From Opitutales bacterium (GTDB lineage: Bacteria > Verrucomicrobiota > Verrucomicrobiia > Opitutales > UBA953), in NCBI GenBank assembly GCA_030725715.1, contig JANRFG010000006.1, positions 59,688 to 123,687 on the forward strand: DNA of 64,000 bases. The letters run 5' to 3'. A program made the translations under genes and the position numbers. Below, piece by piece: positions 26,886 to 34,909 of this stretch. A model generated the notes under the pieces. It was not told the origin of the DNA. It made no database searches and was given only the letters and a program-made list of their open reading frames with translations. Each line of letters opens with the position of its first letter. The stretch's first letter is position 1.

Positions 26886-28799
26886 TCAGTAGGAGCGGCC
26901 TTCGCGCTTCTCCCAGTAATTGATGTAGGCCTGGTTGAGCACGCCGAGACCGCCCGGCGTCGGGTAGTCGCCGGTGAAATACCAGTCGCCTCGGCTCGAG
27001 GGACAGGCCTTGTGCAGTGAGGCGATCTTCTGGAAGACCAGGACGAGCTCGCCCTTCCAGCCGCTCTTCGCGGGGTAGACGAGTTCGGCCGCCTTGGCGG
27101 CGATCTCCTCTTCGGTGAAGGCGTCGTAGATGCGCTTCACGTGGTTGCGCATCTCCTTGGTCGGCTTCTTCGCCTGCGCGACGCAGTCCTCGTAGACCTC
27201 GCGGAGGAGGTCGGCCATCCCGCGTTCCTTGCAGAGCGCGACGGCCGCCTGGAAGGCGAGGAACTTGCCCATCTCGGACATGTCGATGCCGTAGCAGTCC
27301 GGGTAGCGGATCTGCGGGGCGGTCGAGGCGATGACGATGCGCTTCGGGTTGGGGCGGGCGAGGATGCGGAGGATGGACTGGCGCAGCGTGGTGCCGCGGA
27401 CGATCGAGTCGTCGACGCAGACGAGCGTGTCGCCTTCGCGGACGGTGCCGTAGGTGATGTCGTAGACGTGCGAGGCCATCTGCATGCGGTTCTTCTCCTG
27501 GGAGATGAACGTGCGTAGCTTGACGTCCTTGTGGGCGACCTTCTCGCCGCGCGGCCAGCCGCCGAGCACGAGCTTCTCGATCATGGCCTCGTCGAGCTTG
27601 CCGGCGCGCTGCGCGGCGATCAGCCTGTCGCTGACCTGCGCGCGGCGGCGTTTGCGGAGCTCTTCCATCAGGCCGTACCAGGCGATCTCCGCCGTATTGG
27701 GGATGTAGGAGAAGACCGCGTTGTCGTGGTCGTCGCGGATCTGGGCCAGGACGTCGTCGGCGAGGGCGGCGCCCAAGGCCTTGCGTTCGGCGTAGATCTC
27801 GGGGTCGTTGCCGCGGGAGAAGTAGATGCGCTCGAAGGAGCAGTGGCGGACCTCGCCGGGGGCGTGGAAGGCTTCGACCGAATGACGTCCGTCCGCCTTC
27901 ATGATCAGCGCGTGGCCGGCCGGGAGCTCGTGGACGTCCGCCTGGCTGACGCCGACGATGGTCATCAGCGCGACGCGTTCGGAGGCGACGGCGATGAGGT
28001 CCTCGGTGCGGGCATACCAGCAGGGGCGGATGCCGTTGGGGTCGCGGATGACGAAGCTGTCGCCGTTGCCGACGAGGCCGGCGATGGCGTAGCCGCCGTC
28101 CCAGTGCTTGGCGGCGCGGCGCAGGACGTTGCCGATGTCCATGTGCTTGGAGATCTCCGCCTGCACGGCGGCGCCTTCCAGGCCCTGGTCCTTGAAGGCC
28201 TTGAAGAGCCGGTCATGTTCCTCGTCGAGCCAGAAGCCGATCTCCTCGAGGATGGACTGGGTGTCGGTCGAGTAGATGACGTGCGCGCCGCGCTGCGTGA
28301 GCGAGGCGTTGAGCTCGGCGGTGTTCGTGAGGTTGAAGTTGCCGGCGACGAGCAGGTTGCGGGTCGGCCAGATGGACTTGCGCGCGTACGGGTGGCAGGA
28401 GACCGAGTCGAAGCTGCCGGAGGTGCCGTAACGCAGGTGGCCGAGCAGGAGCTCGCCGCCGAAGTCGAAGTGGCGCTTCACCGTCTCGGGGAACTCCGGG
28501 ACGATGACCGCCTCGCGCATCTTGTCGGAGTAGGCCTTGATCTGGCGGGTGAAGATCTGGGTCAGGCCCTGGGCGCCGATCTCACGGTCGCGGAAGAGGA
28601 AGGCCTCGCCGTTCTCGGAGCCGATCTTGACGCAGCCGATCCCGGCGCCGTCCTGGCCGCGGTTGTGCTGCTTCTCCATCAGGAGGAAGAGCTGGTTGAA
28701 GCCGTGCAGCGGGGTGCCATACTTCTCCTGATACCACTTCAGGTCCTTGGTCAGCCGGACAAGGGCAATGCCGCATTCGTGCCTTAAGGAGTCGCTCAT
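26886..28799 (-). CDS. purF: Amidophosphoribosyltransferase, long form
   Basis: First step of purine synthesis: PRPP plus glutamine to phosphoribosylamine. At 637 residues it is longer than the roughly 500 of classical PurF but similar to Bacteroidetes-type forms. A short propeptide (MSDSLRHE) precedes catalytic Cys9 (ECGIAL), as in B. subtilis, so processing is expected. The glutaminase motifs HLRYGTSG and NFNLTN and the PRPP loop VCVDDSIVRGTTLR are intact. The C-terminal extension has no assigned role. Confidence 0.9.
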   Translation of the reverse strand: MSDSLRHECGIALVRLTKDLKWYQEKYGTPLHGFNQLFLLMEKQHNRGQDGAGIGCVKIGSENGEAFLFRDREIGAQGLTQIFTRQIKAYSDKMREAVIVPEFPETVKRHFDFGGELLLGHLRYGTSGSFDSVSCHPYARKSIWPTRNLLVAGNFNLTNTAELNASLTQRGAHVIYSTDTQSILEEIGFWLDEEHDRLFKAFKDQGLEGAAVQAEISKHMDIGNVLRRAAKHWDGGYAIAGLVGNGDSFVIRDPNGIRPCWYARTEDLIAVASERVALMTIVGVSQADVHELPAGHALIMKADGRHSVEAFHAPGEVRHCSFERIYFSRGNDPEIYAERKALGAALADDVLAQIRDDHDNAVFSYIPNTAEIAWYGLMEELRKRRRAQVSDRLIAAQRAGKLDEAMIEKLVLGGWPRGEKVAHKDVKLRTFISQEKNRMQMASHVYDITYGTVREGDTLVCVDDSIVRGTTLRQSILRILARPNPKRIVIASTAPQIRYPDCYGIDMSEMGKFLAFQAAVALCKERGMADLLREVYEDCVAQAKKPTKEMRNHVKRIYDAFTEEEIAAKAAELVYPAKSGWKGELVLVFQKIASLHKACPSSRGDWYFTGDYPTPGGLGVLNQAYINYWEKREGRSY

Positions 28800-28851
28800 C
28801 GCAGGCCTCGGAGTTTGCCCGCCCGGCGCGCGTCCTGTCCAGCGCTTACTA

Positions 28852-29904
28852 TTAAGAGCGCAACAACCGGTCGAGCCGGGCGAGGCTCTCGCCGATCAGG
28901 CCCGCCATGTCGGTGTGCTGCCGGAAGGCCGGGTCCCGGTGGTATTCGGCCAGGCCGTCGGCGAGTTCCTTGGCTTTTTCGGGCGAGGTCAGGGGATTGG
29001 CCCGCATGGCGGCCAGCAGGTCCTTGACCCGGTCGGGCGCGGCGAGGTGGCGGCGGTGGATCAGCGACTGCTCCTCGCGTCGGTACTGGGCGGCGGAGGC
29101 GGCGTTGATGTGCTTGGCGCAGAGCTGGGCGAACGGCCGGTTCTCCTTGAACGAGCCGGGGAGGTAGAACCGGAGGCGCCCGTCGTAGCTCTGCTGGTCG
29201 AAGTCCATGGCGCGCACGCGGATGGCGGTGGCGTCGAAGTCCGGGGTGACGGCGATGACGAAGTTGTAGGCGCGCATGTCGCCGAGCAGGCGCACGAGGC
29301 AGCGCTCCTCGAACTTGATGAGCTCCTTGGCGAGGCGCACCGGGTGGTGGCCGTCGGCGGCCAGCCATTTCTCGGCGAAGATGTCACCGGGGATGCCGGT
29401 GACGTGCTCCTCGACCAGCGTCTCGCCCCAGGTGAGGTAGAGCATGCGGTTCGGCGAGAGCAGGTGCTCGAGCTCGAGCCCGCAGACGCGCGAGGCGTCG
29501 CCGACCTTCACGTAGAAGTAGTCGTGGTTCTCGTTGTACGCGTTGACGATGCGGACGCGGAAGGGCTGCGAGTTGCCGAAGGAACAGAAGTCCACGCGGT
29601 CCACGTAGACGTGGCTGAAGACCTTCATGCCGCCTTCGCCGCGCAGGAGCGCGTAAGTCTCGAGCAGGCCCTGCGAAAGCCGCCCCATCTCCTCCGGCGG
29701 ATACGCGACGGTCTCCCAGAGGGTGTCCTTGCCGCGTTCGAGCAGGGGCATCGCCGCGGTGAACTCGCGCAGCTGGGCGTAGGAGACGGGCAGGGGGACT
29801 TCGCGTCCTTCGCGCGAAAGGTAAGCGCGGAGTTCTTCGCCGATCGGATACGCCGGCTTGCGGTTGGTCCGCTTGAACTCGGCTTCGCTTCCGGCGGCGT
29901 CCAT
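28852..29904 (-). CDS. Conserved protein of unknown function
   Basis: A 350-residue soluble protein, translated from ATG 29904 two bases after the Nudix stop. Visible features are KVFSHVYVDRVDFCSFGNSQPFRVRI, an acidic mid-region, RCLVRLLGDMRAYNFVIAV, and RVRAMDFDQQSYDGR. The spacing of D-x3-N and DFD (GDMRAYNFV then MDFDQ) is loosely like the catalytic and metal loops of kinase-like folds, but a glycine loop and Lys-Glu pair were not identified. No signal peptide or membrane helix. Family not recognised. Confidence 0.6.
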   Translation of the reverse strand: MDAAGSEAEFKRTNRKPAYPIGEELRAYLSREGREVPLPVSYAQLREFTAAMPLLERGKDTLWETVAYPPEEMGRLSQGLLETYALLRGEGGMKVFSHVYVDRVDFCSFGNSQPFRVRIVNAYNENHDYFYVKVGDASRVCGLELEHLLSPNRMLYLTWGETLVEEHVTGIPGDIFAEKWLAADGHHPVRLAKELIKFEERCLVRLLGDMRAYNFVIAVTPDFDATAIRVRAMDFDQQSYDGRLRFYLPGSFKENRPFAQLCAKHINAASAAQYRREEQSLIHRRHLAAPDRVKDLLAAMRANPLTSPEKAKELADGLAEYHRDPAFRQHTDMAGLIGESLARLDRLLRS

Positions 29905-29906
29905 CG

Positions 29907-30428
29907 TCAGTCGAGGTTCGGCTGCGCGCCGGTCTCTTCGACCACGACCCGCAGCGGCGCGCCCGGATGGCATTCGGCCCGGTAGGCGATGAAGCCGCGG
30001 CGGTGCTCGTCATAGACCGGCCAGAGCAGCGTGCGGTCCGTCTCCGGCACGGCGACGTCGCCGAGCTCTTCGCGCGCGAAGAAGGCGAAGCGGCCTTCGT
30101 CGATCGTCGCGGGCAGCGTCTGCAGCGGCTTGCGGCAGTCGAAGAGGAACATGAGCCAGTGCGACTGGCCTTCGTAGCCTTTCTCGGAGATCATGCCGAA
30201 GAGATGGAGGTCTTCGGTCGCGACGCCCACGCCGGTCTCCTCGAAGGTCTCGCGTACGGCGCATTCGAACGGCGACTCGCCGGCGCCCATCTCGAGCTTG
30301 CCGCCGATCGGGCTCCAGCAGCCGAGATTCGGGGCCTTGGTGCGCTGGATGAGCAGGAGGCGGCCCGCCTCGTCGCGCAGGAAGACGAGGACGCTGATCT
30401 TGAAGGGCAGGGCGGCGCCGGCGGTCAT
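29907..30428 (-). CDS. Nudix hydrolase
   Basis: Hydrolyses a nucleoside-diphosphate-linked substrate, identity unknown. The 173-residue protein has PIGGKLEMGAGESPFECAV followed by RETFEETGV. The REUXEEXGU half of the Nudix box is perfect, but the first half carries two extra residues (GA) compared with the canonical G-x5-E spacing. ATG 30428 is preferred to an upstream in-frame start. It is followed immediately by the unknown 350-residue gene, a likely two-gene unit. Confidence 0.88.
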   Translation of the reverse strand: MTAGAALPFKISVLVFLRDEAGRLLLIQRTKAPNLGCWSPIGGKLEMGAGESPFECAVRETFEETGVGVATEDLHLFGMISEKGYEGQSHWLMFLFDCRKPLQTLPATIDEGRFAFFAREELGDVAVPETDRTLLWPVYDEHRRGFIAYRAECHPGAPLRVVVEETGAQPNLD

Positions 30429-30476
30429 GGCCACACCCTTGCGGGCGGAGTCCGGCGGCACAACCCCGGAGTGCGT

Positions 30477-31469
30477 TCAGCCGGCGAGGATGGCGTCGAT
30501 CCGCTTGAGTTCCTCCGAGGCGAACGGCGCCGACGAAGCCGCGGCCACGCATTGCTCGAGCTGGGCGACCTTGCTGGCCCCGATGATGGCGGACGTCACG
30601 CGGCGGTCCCGCAGGACCCAGGCGATCGCCATCGACGCGAGCGGCTGGCCGCGTTCGGCGGCGACTTCCGCGAGGCGGCGGACTTTCCTCATGCGCACGG
30701 CGTCGAGCTGTTCGGGGCGCAGGTAGCCGTGCGGCTTGCCGGCGCGCGCGTCGGCGGGGATGCCCTGCAGGTAGCGGTCGGTGAGCATGCCTTGCGCGAG
30801 CGGCGAGAAGACCGCGCAGCCGAGGCCTTCTTTCTCCACGACGTCGAGCAAGCCCGCCTCGGGGGTGCGCTCGAAGAGGCTGTACTTGGGCTGATGCATG
30901 ACGCACGGCGTGCCGAGTTCGCGCAGGAGGGCGCAGGCGCGCGCGGTGTCGGCGGGATCATAGTTGGAGATCGCGGCGTACAACGCCTTGCCCGAGCGCA
31001 CCGCCTGGGCGAGCGCGCCCATGGTCTCCTCGAGCGGCGTGTGCGGATCGCGCCGGTGGCTGTAGAAGACGTCGACGTAAGGCAGGCCCATCCGCTTCAG
31101 CGACTGGTCGAGCGAGGCCAGGAGGTATTTGCGGGAGCCGAAGTCGCCGTGCGGTCCGGGCCACATGGTGTAGCCGGCCTTGGTGGAGATGATGAGCTCG
31201 TCGCGGTAGGCGCCGAGGTCTTCGCGCAGGATCCGGCCGAAGGTCTCTTCGGCGCTGCCGGGCACAGGGCCGTAGTTGTTCGCGAGGTCGAAGTGCGTGA
31301 CGCCGAGGTCGAAGGCGCGCAGGGCGATCGCGCGCGCGTTGGCGTAGTCGTCGACGCTCCCGAAGTTATGCCAGAGGCCGAGCGAGACCTTGGGCAGGTG
31401 CAAGCCGGACTTCCCGCAGCGGGCTTGGAAAGACTTCTGGGCGTAGCGGGCGGGGTCGGCCGGATGCAT
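30477..31469 (-). CDS. Aldo/keto reductase (YghZ/Gpr-like)
   Basis: NADPH-dependent reductase of the L-glyceraldehyde 3-phosphate reductase type. The 330 residues show THFDLANNYGPVPGSAEETFGRIL (Asp and Tyr of the tetrad, continuing into the YghZ-specific PxPGSAEE), STKAGYTMWPG (Lys), DVFYSHRRDP (His) and the cofactor region AIIGASKVAQLEQ. The physiological substrate cannot be told from sequence. Confidence 0.88.
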   Translation of the reverse strand: MHPADPARYAQKSFQARCGKSGLHLPKVSLGLWHNFGSVDDYANARAIALRAFDLGVTHFDLANNYGPVPGSAEETFGRILREDLGAYRDELIISTKAGYTMWPGPHGDFGSRKYLLASLDQSLKRMGLPYVDVFYSHRRDPHTPLEETMGALAQAVRSGKALYAAISNYDPADTARACALLRELGTPCVMHQPKYSLFERTPEAGLLDVVEKEGLGCAVFSPLAQGMLTDRYLQGIPADARAGKPHGYLRPEQLDAVRMRKVRRLAEVAAERGQPLASMAIAWVLRDRRVTSAIIGASKVAQLEQCVAAASSAPFASEELKRIDAILAG

Positions 31470-31508
31470 GCCCCTTAATCAATTCACCGTCCCCGACGAA
31501 GCCAGCGC

Positions 31509-31775
31509 TTAAGCGGCTGCCTGTTGGGCCTGGATGGCGGACTTCTTCGTGCGGGCGGAGGTTTCGAAAGGTTCGACGGTCAGGGTGCCGACCGAAGACG
31601 GGACCAAGGTCAGGAGGCCATGGCTGTCGACCAGGCTCAGGGCCCGGACGGCCTTGCGGGCGATCTCCTTACCTAAGGTCGCGGTGGCGTGGATATACGT
31701 CAGCAGGCAGAAGAGGATGATGCCCCAGAGTCGGAGCATCGGGAAGAGGGATGGCGTGGATGAGCCCATGCTCAT
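31509..31775 (-). CDS. Small membrane or secreted protein, unknown
   Basis: An 88-residue open frame with one hydrophobic segment about 14-31 (LRLWGIILFCLLTYIHATA), which could be a signal peptide cleaved near ATA or an anchor. A polar tail ends AIQAQQAAA. Codon pattern and position between two promoters suggest a real gene, but no family was recognised. The ATG at 31775 lies 33 bp from the large palindrome upstream. Confidence 0.45.
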   Translation of the reverse strand: MSMGSSTPSLFPMLRLWGIILFCLLTYIHATATLGKEIARKAVRALSLVDSHGLLTLVPSSVGTLTVEPFETSARTKKSAIQAQQAAA

Positions 31776-31916
31776 TATTATGCAGACCCCGTGCCAACGT
31801 CCTTAGGGGGTATTTTTGCCTAAAATTAGGCACAAATACCCAGGGAGACGCTCTAAAATCAAAATAAAGCCCCGGCTTTCCTTCGTTCTGGCTCCTGCTT
31901 AGGTGGGAGTACCCCG
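31776..31916. other. Divergent intergenic region with AT-rich palindrome
   Basis: 141 bp between the small membrane protein (minus) and fpg (plus). It contains a near-perfect 34-bp palindrome and an AT-rich run (CTAAAATCAAAATAAAG, 31853-31869) that could hold the fpg promoter. The base composition contrasts with the GC-rich surroundings. No other feature was seen. Confidence 0.6.
31808..31841. promoter_or_regulatory. 34-bp AT-rich inverted repeat, operator or hairpin
   Basis: The left arm GGGTATTT, one unpaired T, TGCCTAA, a 2-base centre, then TTAGGCA, one unpaired C and AAATACCC. Fifteen base pairs with one mismatch. The almost complete dyad with minimal loop suits a dimeric repressor operator between divergent genes; a transcript hairpin is possible but no T-run follows. 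Confidence 0.65.
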
Positions 31917-32732
31917 ATGCCCGAGCTCGCCGAAGTCGAATATTTCCGCCGCCGCTGGGACGTCGGCCTAGGCCGCAAGGTTTCGGCGGTTCATCTTAAT
32001 ACTCAGGCACGGATCGGCCGCGGGGTCGCCCCGGCGACGCTGACCAAGGCCCTGGCGGGAGCCAAATTCGTCGAGTCCTTCGCCGCGGCGAAGCAGATGG
32101 CCTTCCGCTTCTCGGGCGGGGCCTGGCTCGGCGTCCATCTCGGCATGACCGGTCGGCTCGAAGCGGGCGACGCGGACCGCGAGCCGACGCCTTACGACCA
32201 CTTCAAACTGCGGATGACCGGCGGCAAGGAACTGGTCTTCGTCGACCCACGGCAGTTCGGCCGCGTCCTGTTCTGGCAAGGCGACGGCGTGCCGCCGTGG
32301 TGGGAGAAGATCCCGCCCGCGATCCTTTCGCCGGAGTTCACCGTCGGCGTCGTCGAGGTGTTCCTGCGTCGCCGCGCGCGCACGGCGATCAAGCCGGTGC
32401 TCCTCATGCAGGAACGTTTCCCGGGAATCGGCAACTGGATGGCCGACGAGGTGCTCTGGCGCGCGGGCTTCCATCCGCAGGCCAAGGCCGGATCGTTCGG
32501 ACCGAAATCCGTCCGTAAGCTCCACGCGACCTTGCGCGAGGTCTGCGCCGAGGCGATGGACGTCATCGGCAAGGATTGGTCCGACCCGCCCGATACCTGG
32601 CTCTTCAACCATCGCTGGAAGGACGGCGGCCGTTGTCCGCGCTCCAAGAAGCCGCTCGTCCGCGAGGATGTCGGCGGACGCACCACCTGCTGGTCACCCC
32701 AACGGCAGGTCCTCGGCGCCGAACGCCGTTGA
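31917..32732 (+). CDS. Fpg/Nei-type DNA glycosylase with atypical zinc finger
   Basis: Base-excision repair glycosylase/AP lyase. The 271-residue protein starts MPELAEVE (catalytic Pro2 and Glu3), contains HLGMTGRL, QERFPGIGNWMADEVLWRAG (H2TH) and ends with the finger region FNHRWKDGGRCPRSKKP to GGRTTCWSPQRQ. The canonical C-x2-C...C-x2-C ligands are not kept: one Cys in CPRS and one in TTCW are visible, plus an upstream His. The finger is therefore altered or zincless. Whether it acts as MutM (8-oxoG) or Nei is unclear. Confidence 0.88.
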   Translation: MPELAEVEYFRRRWDVGLGRKVSAVHLNTQARIGRGVAPATLTKALAGAKFVESFAAAKQMAFRFSGGAWLGVHLGMTGRLEAGDADREPTPYDHFKLRMTGGKELVFVDPRQFGRVLFWQGDGVPPWWEKIPPAILSPEFTVGVVEVFLRRRARTAIKPVLLMQERFPGIGNWMADEVLWRAGFHPQAKAGSFGPKSVRKLHATLREVCAEAMDVIGKDWSDPPDTWLFNHRWKDGGRCPRSKKPLVREDVGGRTTCWSPQRQVLGAERR

Positions 32733-32762
32733 CCTTCCGCGCGGCCGCGCGAACTTGGACGC

Positions 32763-33329
32763 ATGCGCGTCACCGGCGGCATCGCCCGAGGCATCCAGCT
32801 CCGCGTCCCCACGCAGGGCGGCGTCCGTCCGGCCACGGATTACATCCGCGAAGCGGTCTTCAACTCGCTCGCGGCCTTCGTCCCCGGCACGGCGGTGCTC
32901 GACCTCTTCGCCGGCACCGGCGCCTACGGACTCGAGTCGCTCAGCCGCGGCGCCCTGCGCGCGACGTGCGTCGACCAACGTATCGGCGCGGAGCTCACCG
33001 CCAACGCCGCCGCGGTCGCGAAGTCGATGGGTGTCGCCGAGCTGCCTTTCACGAAGATCACCGGCGATGCGACCAAGCCCGGCGTGACCGAAGGCCGCTT
33101 CGACCTCGTGTTCGCCGATCCGCCTTGGGAACTCTGGCAGACCAAGGGCGCGGAGATCGCCGCGACGGCGGTGAGCTACGCGGAAGAGGGCGCGCACGTG
33201 CGCGTGATCCTCGAAGCGCCCGGCGGCTTCGAAGTCCCGGTGCCCGAGGGTTGGAAGCTGCGCAAGGTGATCGGCAAAGGCAAAGGCCAGCCCGCCGCGT
33301 CCGTCCTTGTCCGCAAGGCGTCGGAGTGA
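32763..33329 (+). CDS. rsmD: 16S rRNA (guanine-966-N2)-methyltransferase
   Basis: SAM-dependent methylation of G966 of 16S rRNA. The 188 residues show MRVTGGIARGIQLRVP, RPATDYIREAVFNSL, the SAM loop VLDLFAGTGAYGLESLSRGA and catalytic VFADPPW, all RsmD hallmarks. It follows fpg by 30 bp. Its stop codon abuts that of rsmE in TGATCA. Confidence 0.95.
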   Translation: MRVTGGIARGIQLRVPTQGGVRPATDYIREAVFNSLAAFVPGTAVLDLFAGTGAYGLESLSRGALRATCVDQRIGAELTANAAAVAKSMGVAELPFTKITGDATKPGVTEGRFDLVFADPPWELWQTKGAEIAATAVSYAEEGAHVRVILEAPGGFEVPVPEGWKLRKVIGKGKGQPAASVLVRKASE

Positions 33330-34064
33330 TCAGTCGCCGACCGGCCGGTGCTTCGCCCAGGCGCGCAACTGCGCGAGCATGAGCGCGCCGCCGACGAGCG
33401 CCGCGGCTTCGACGCGCAGGATGCGGTCGCCGAGATGCGCGAAGCCGAAGCCCGCGGCCCGGAGCGCCGCGCGTTCCGTTTCCGCGAAGCCGCGCTCCGG
33501 TCCGATCGCGAGCACCGCGGCTTGGGCCGGAGTGGAAAGTTCCGGCGCGGCGGTGGCTTCATAGGGATCGAGCGCGACCTTCCACGCGTCGCCCGCGATG
33601 AGCGCCACGGCCTCCGCGAGCGAACCGACTCGCGTCACTTCCGGCACGAGCGTCGAGCACGCCTGTTCGGTTCCCTTGAGGACATGCTCGCGCCACTCGC
33701 CGTCTTTCCACAGCGAGCTCGTGAGGTAGCCCGGGTCGCCTTTCGCCGACTCGAAGAAGATGATGCGCGCGGCGCCGAGGCTCGCGAGGTCGTGCAGGAC
33801 TTTCTTCGCGGTCTGCGGACGCGGGAGCCCGACGAGCACCGAGAGCGGCAGGCGCGCCTGCGGAGATCTCTCCCACGCGACCGAGAACGTGAGCTTCGGC
33901 GCGAGCGCGGTGATCGTCGCGATCCCGCGCAGTCCGTTCTCGACGCCGACGTGGAACGAACCGCCGACGGCGAGTCCGACCGTCTCGCGCAGGTGGCGCG
34001 CGCGCGCGTCCTCGGACGGGAGTCCGGTCGCCGCTTCGTCGGGGGTGATCAGCACCAAGTTCAC
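33330..34064 (-). CDS. rsmE: 16S rRNA (uracil-1498-N3)-methyltransferase
   Basis: SPOUT-class methyltransferase for U1498. The 244 residues contain an N-terminal PUA-like part, PLSVLVGLPRPQTAKKVLHDLASLGAARI, IIFFESAKGD, LAIGPERGFAETE and LGDRILRVEAAALVG, the RsmE C-terminal knot. It faces rsmD, so two 16S rRNA methyltransferases lie tail to tail. Confidence 0.94.
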   Translation of the reverse strand: MNLVLITPDEAATGLPSEDARARHLRETVGLAVGGSFHVGVENGLRGIATITALAPKLTFSVAWERSPQARLPLSVLVGLPRPQTAKKVLHDLASLGAARIIFFESAKGDPGYLTSSLWKDGEWREHVLKGTEQACSTLVPEVTRVGSLAEAVALIAGDAWKVALDPYEATAAPELSTPAQAAVLAIGPERGFAETERAALRAAGFGFAHLGDRILRVEAAALVGGALMLAQLRAWAKHRPVGD

Positions 34065-34152
34065 GGCTGCTAAAGTGAGCCGGCGACCTCGACTGGCGAG
34101 AGGGAAGGGCGCTAACGCTTGCGCGCGCCGACGACTCTTTCATGATGGGGCC

Positions 34153-34788
34153 ATGGACCTTTCGGACTTCCGTAAAGAGTATGCCGCCCACGGGATCGAC
34201 CGGCACGAGCTGCTCGACGCGCCGTTGGCCCAATTCAAGGCGTGGTTCGATCAGGCCAAGTCCGCCGGCGTGGTGGAGCCCAATGCGATGGTCCTCTCGA
34301 CCCACGGCCTGGACGGTTTCCCCTCCTCCCGGACCGTGCTGCTTAAGGCCGCCGATGAACGGGGGTTCTCTTTCTTCACTAACTACCGCAGCAAGAAGGG
34401 GGACGAAATCGCCGCCAATCCCCGCGTGACGCTGCTTTTCCCGTGGTTCGCCTTGGAGCGACAGATTCACATAACTGGCTCATTGGTAAGGACTTCCGAT
34501 GAAGAGTCGGTGGCCTATTTCGCCCGTCGCCCCTACGGTAGCCAGCTCGGCGCTCTGGCGTCCGACCAGAGTGATGTCATCGCCGATCGGCAGGTCCTGG
34601 AGTCGCGCCTTGCCGAGTTGCAGGCCAAGCACGCCGAAGGGCAGGTACCCAAGCCGCCGCACTGGGGCGGGTATCGCCTCATTCCGACCCACTTCGAGTT
34701 CTGGCAGGGCCGGACCAACCGACTGCACGACCGGTTCCAATACACCCTTAAGTCGGGGGTTTGGGAGATCGTACGGCTCTCGCCTTGA
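34153..34788 (+). CDS. pdxH: Pyridoxamine 5'-phosphate oxidase
   Basis: FMN enzyme oxidising PNP or PMP to pyridoxal 5'-phosphate. The 211 residues match PdxH in length and motifs: SSRTVLLKAADERGFSFFTN (FMN), SKKGDEIAANP, RQIHITGSL, SQLGALASDQS and the C-terminal EFWQGRTNRLHDRFQY. ATG 34153 is chosen; much longer in-frame extensions run antisense to rsmE. It is divergent from rsmE. Confidence 0.96.
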   Translation: MDLSDFRKEYAAHGIDRHELLDAPLAQFKAWFDQAKSAGVVEPNAMVLSTHGLDGFPSSRTVLLKAADERGFSFFTNYRSKKGDEIAANPRVTLLFPWFALERQIHITGSLVRTSDEESVAYFARRPYGSQLGALASDQSDVIADRQVLESRLAELQAKHAEGQVPKPPHWGGYRLIPTHFEFWQGRTNRLHDRFQYTLKSGVWEIVRLSP

Positions 34789-34909
34789 AGGCCGGATAGG
34801 ATAAGCCCACCTTATAGGGATATCCTTGGGTGCTTACTCTGGGGCGGAGGGTGCTCGCAGGATTGACCATTCTTCACGGAATCGTTCACCAATCGGTTCC
34901 CGCGTCTAA

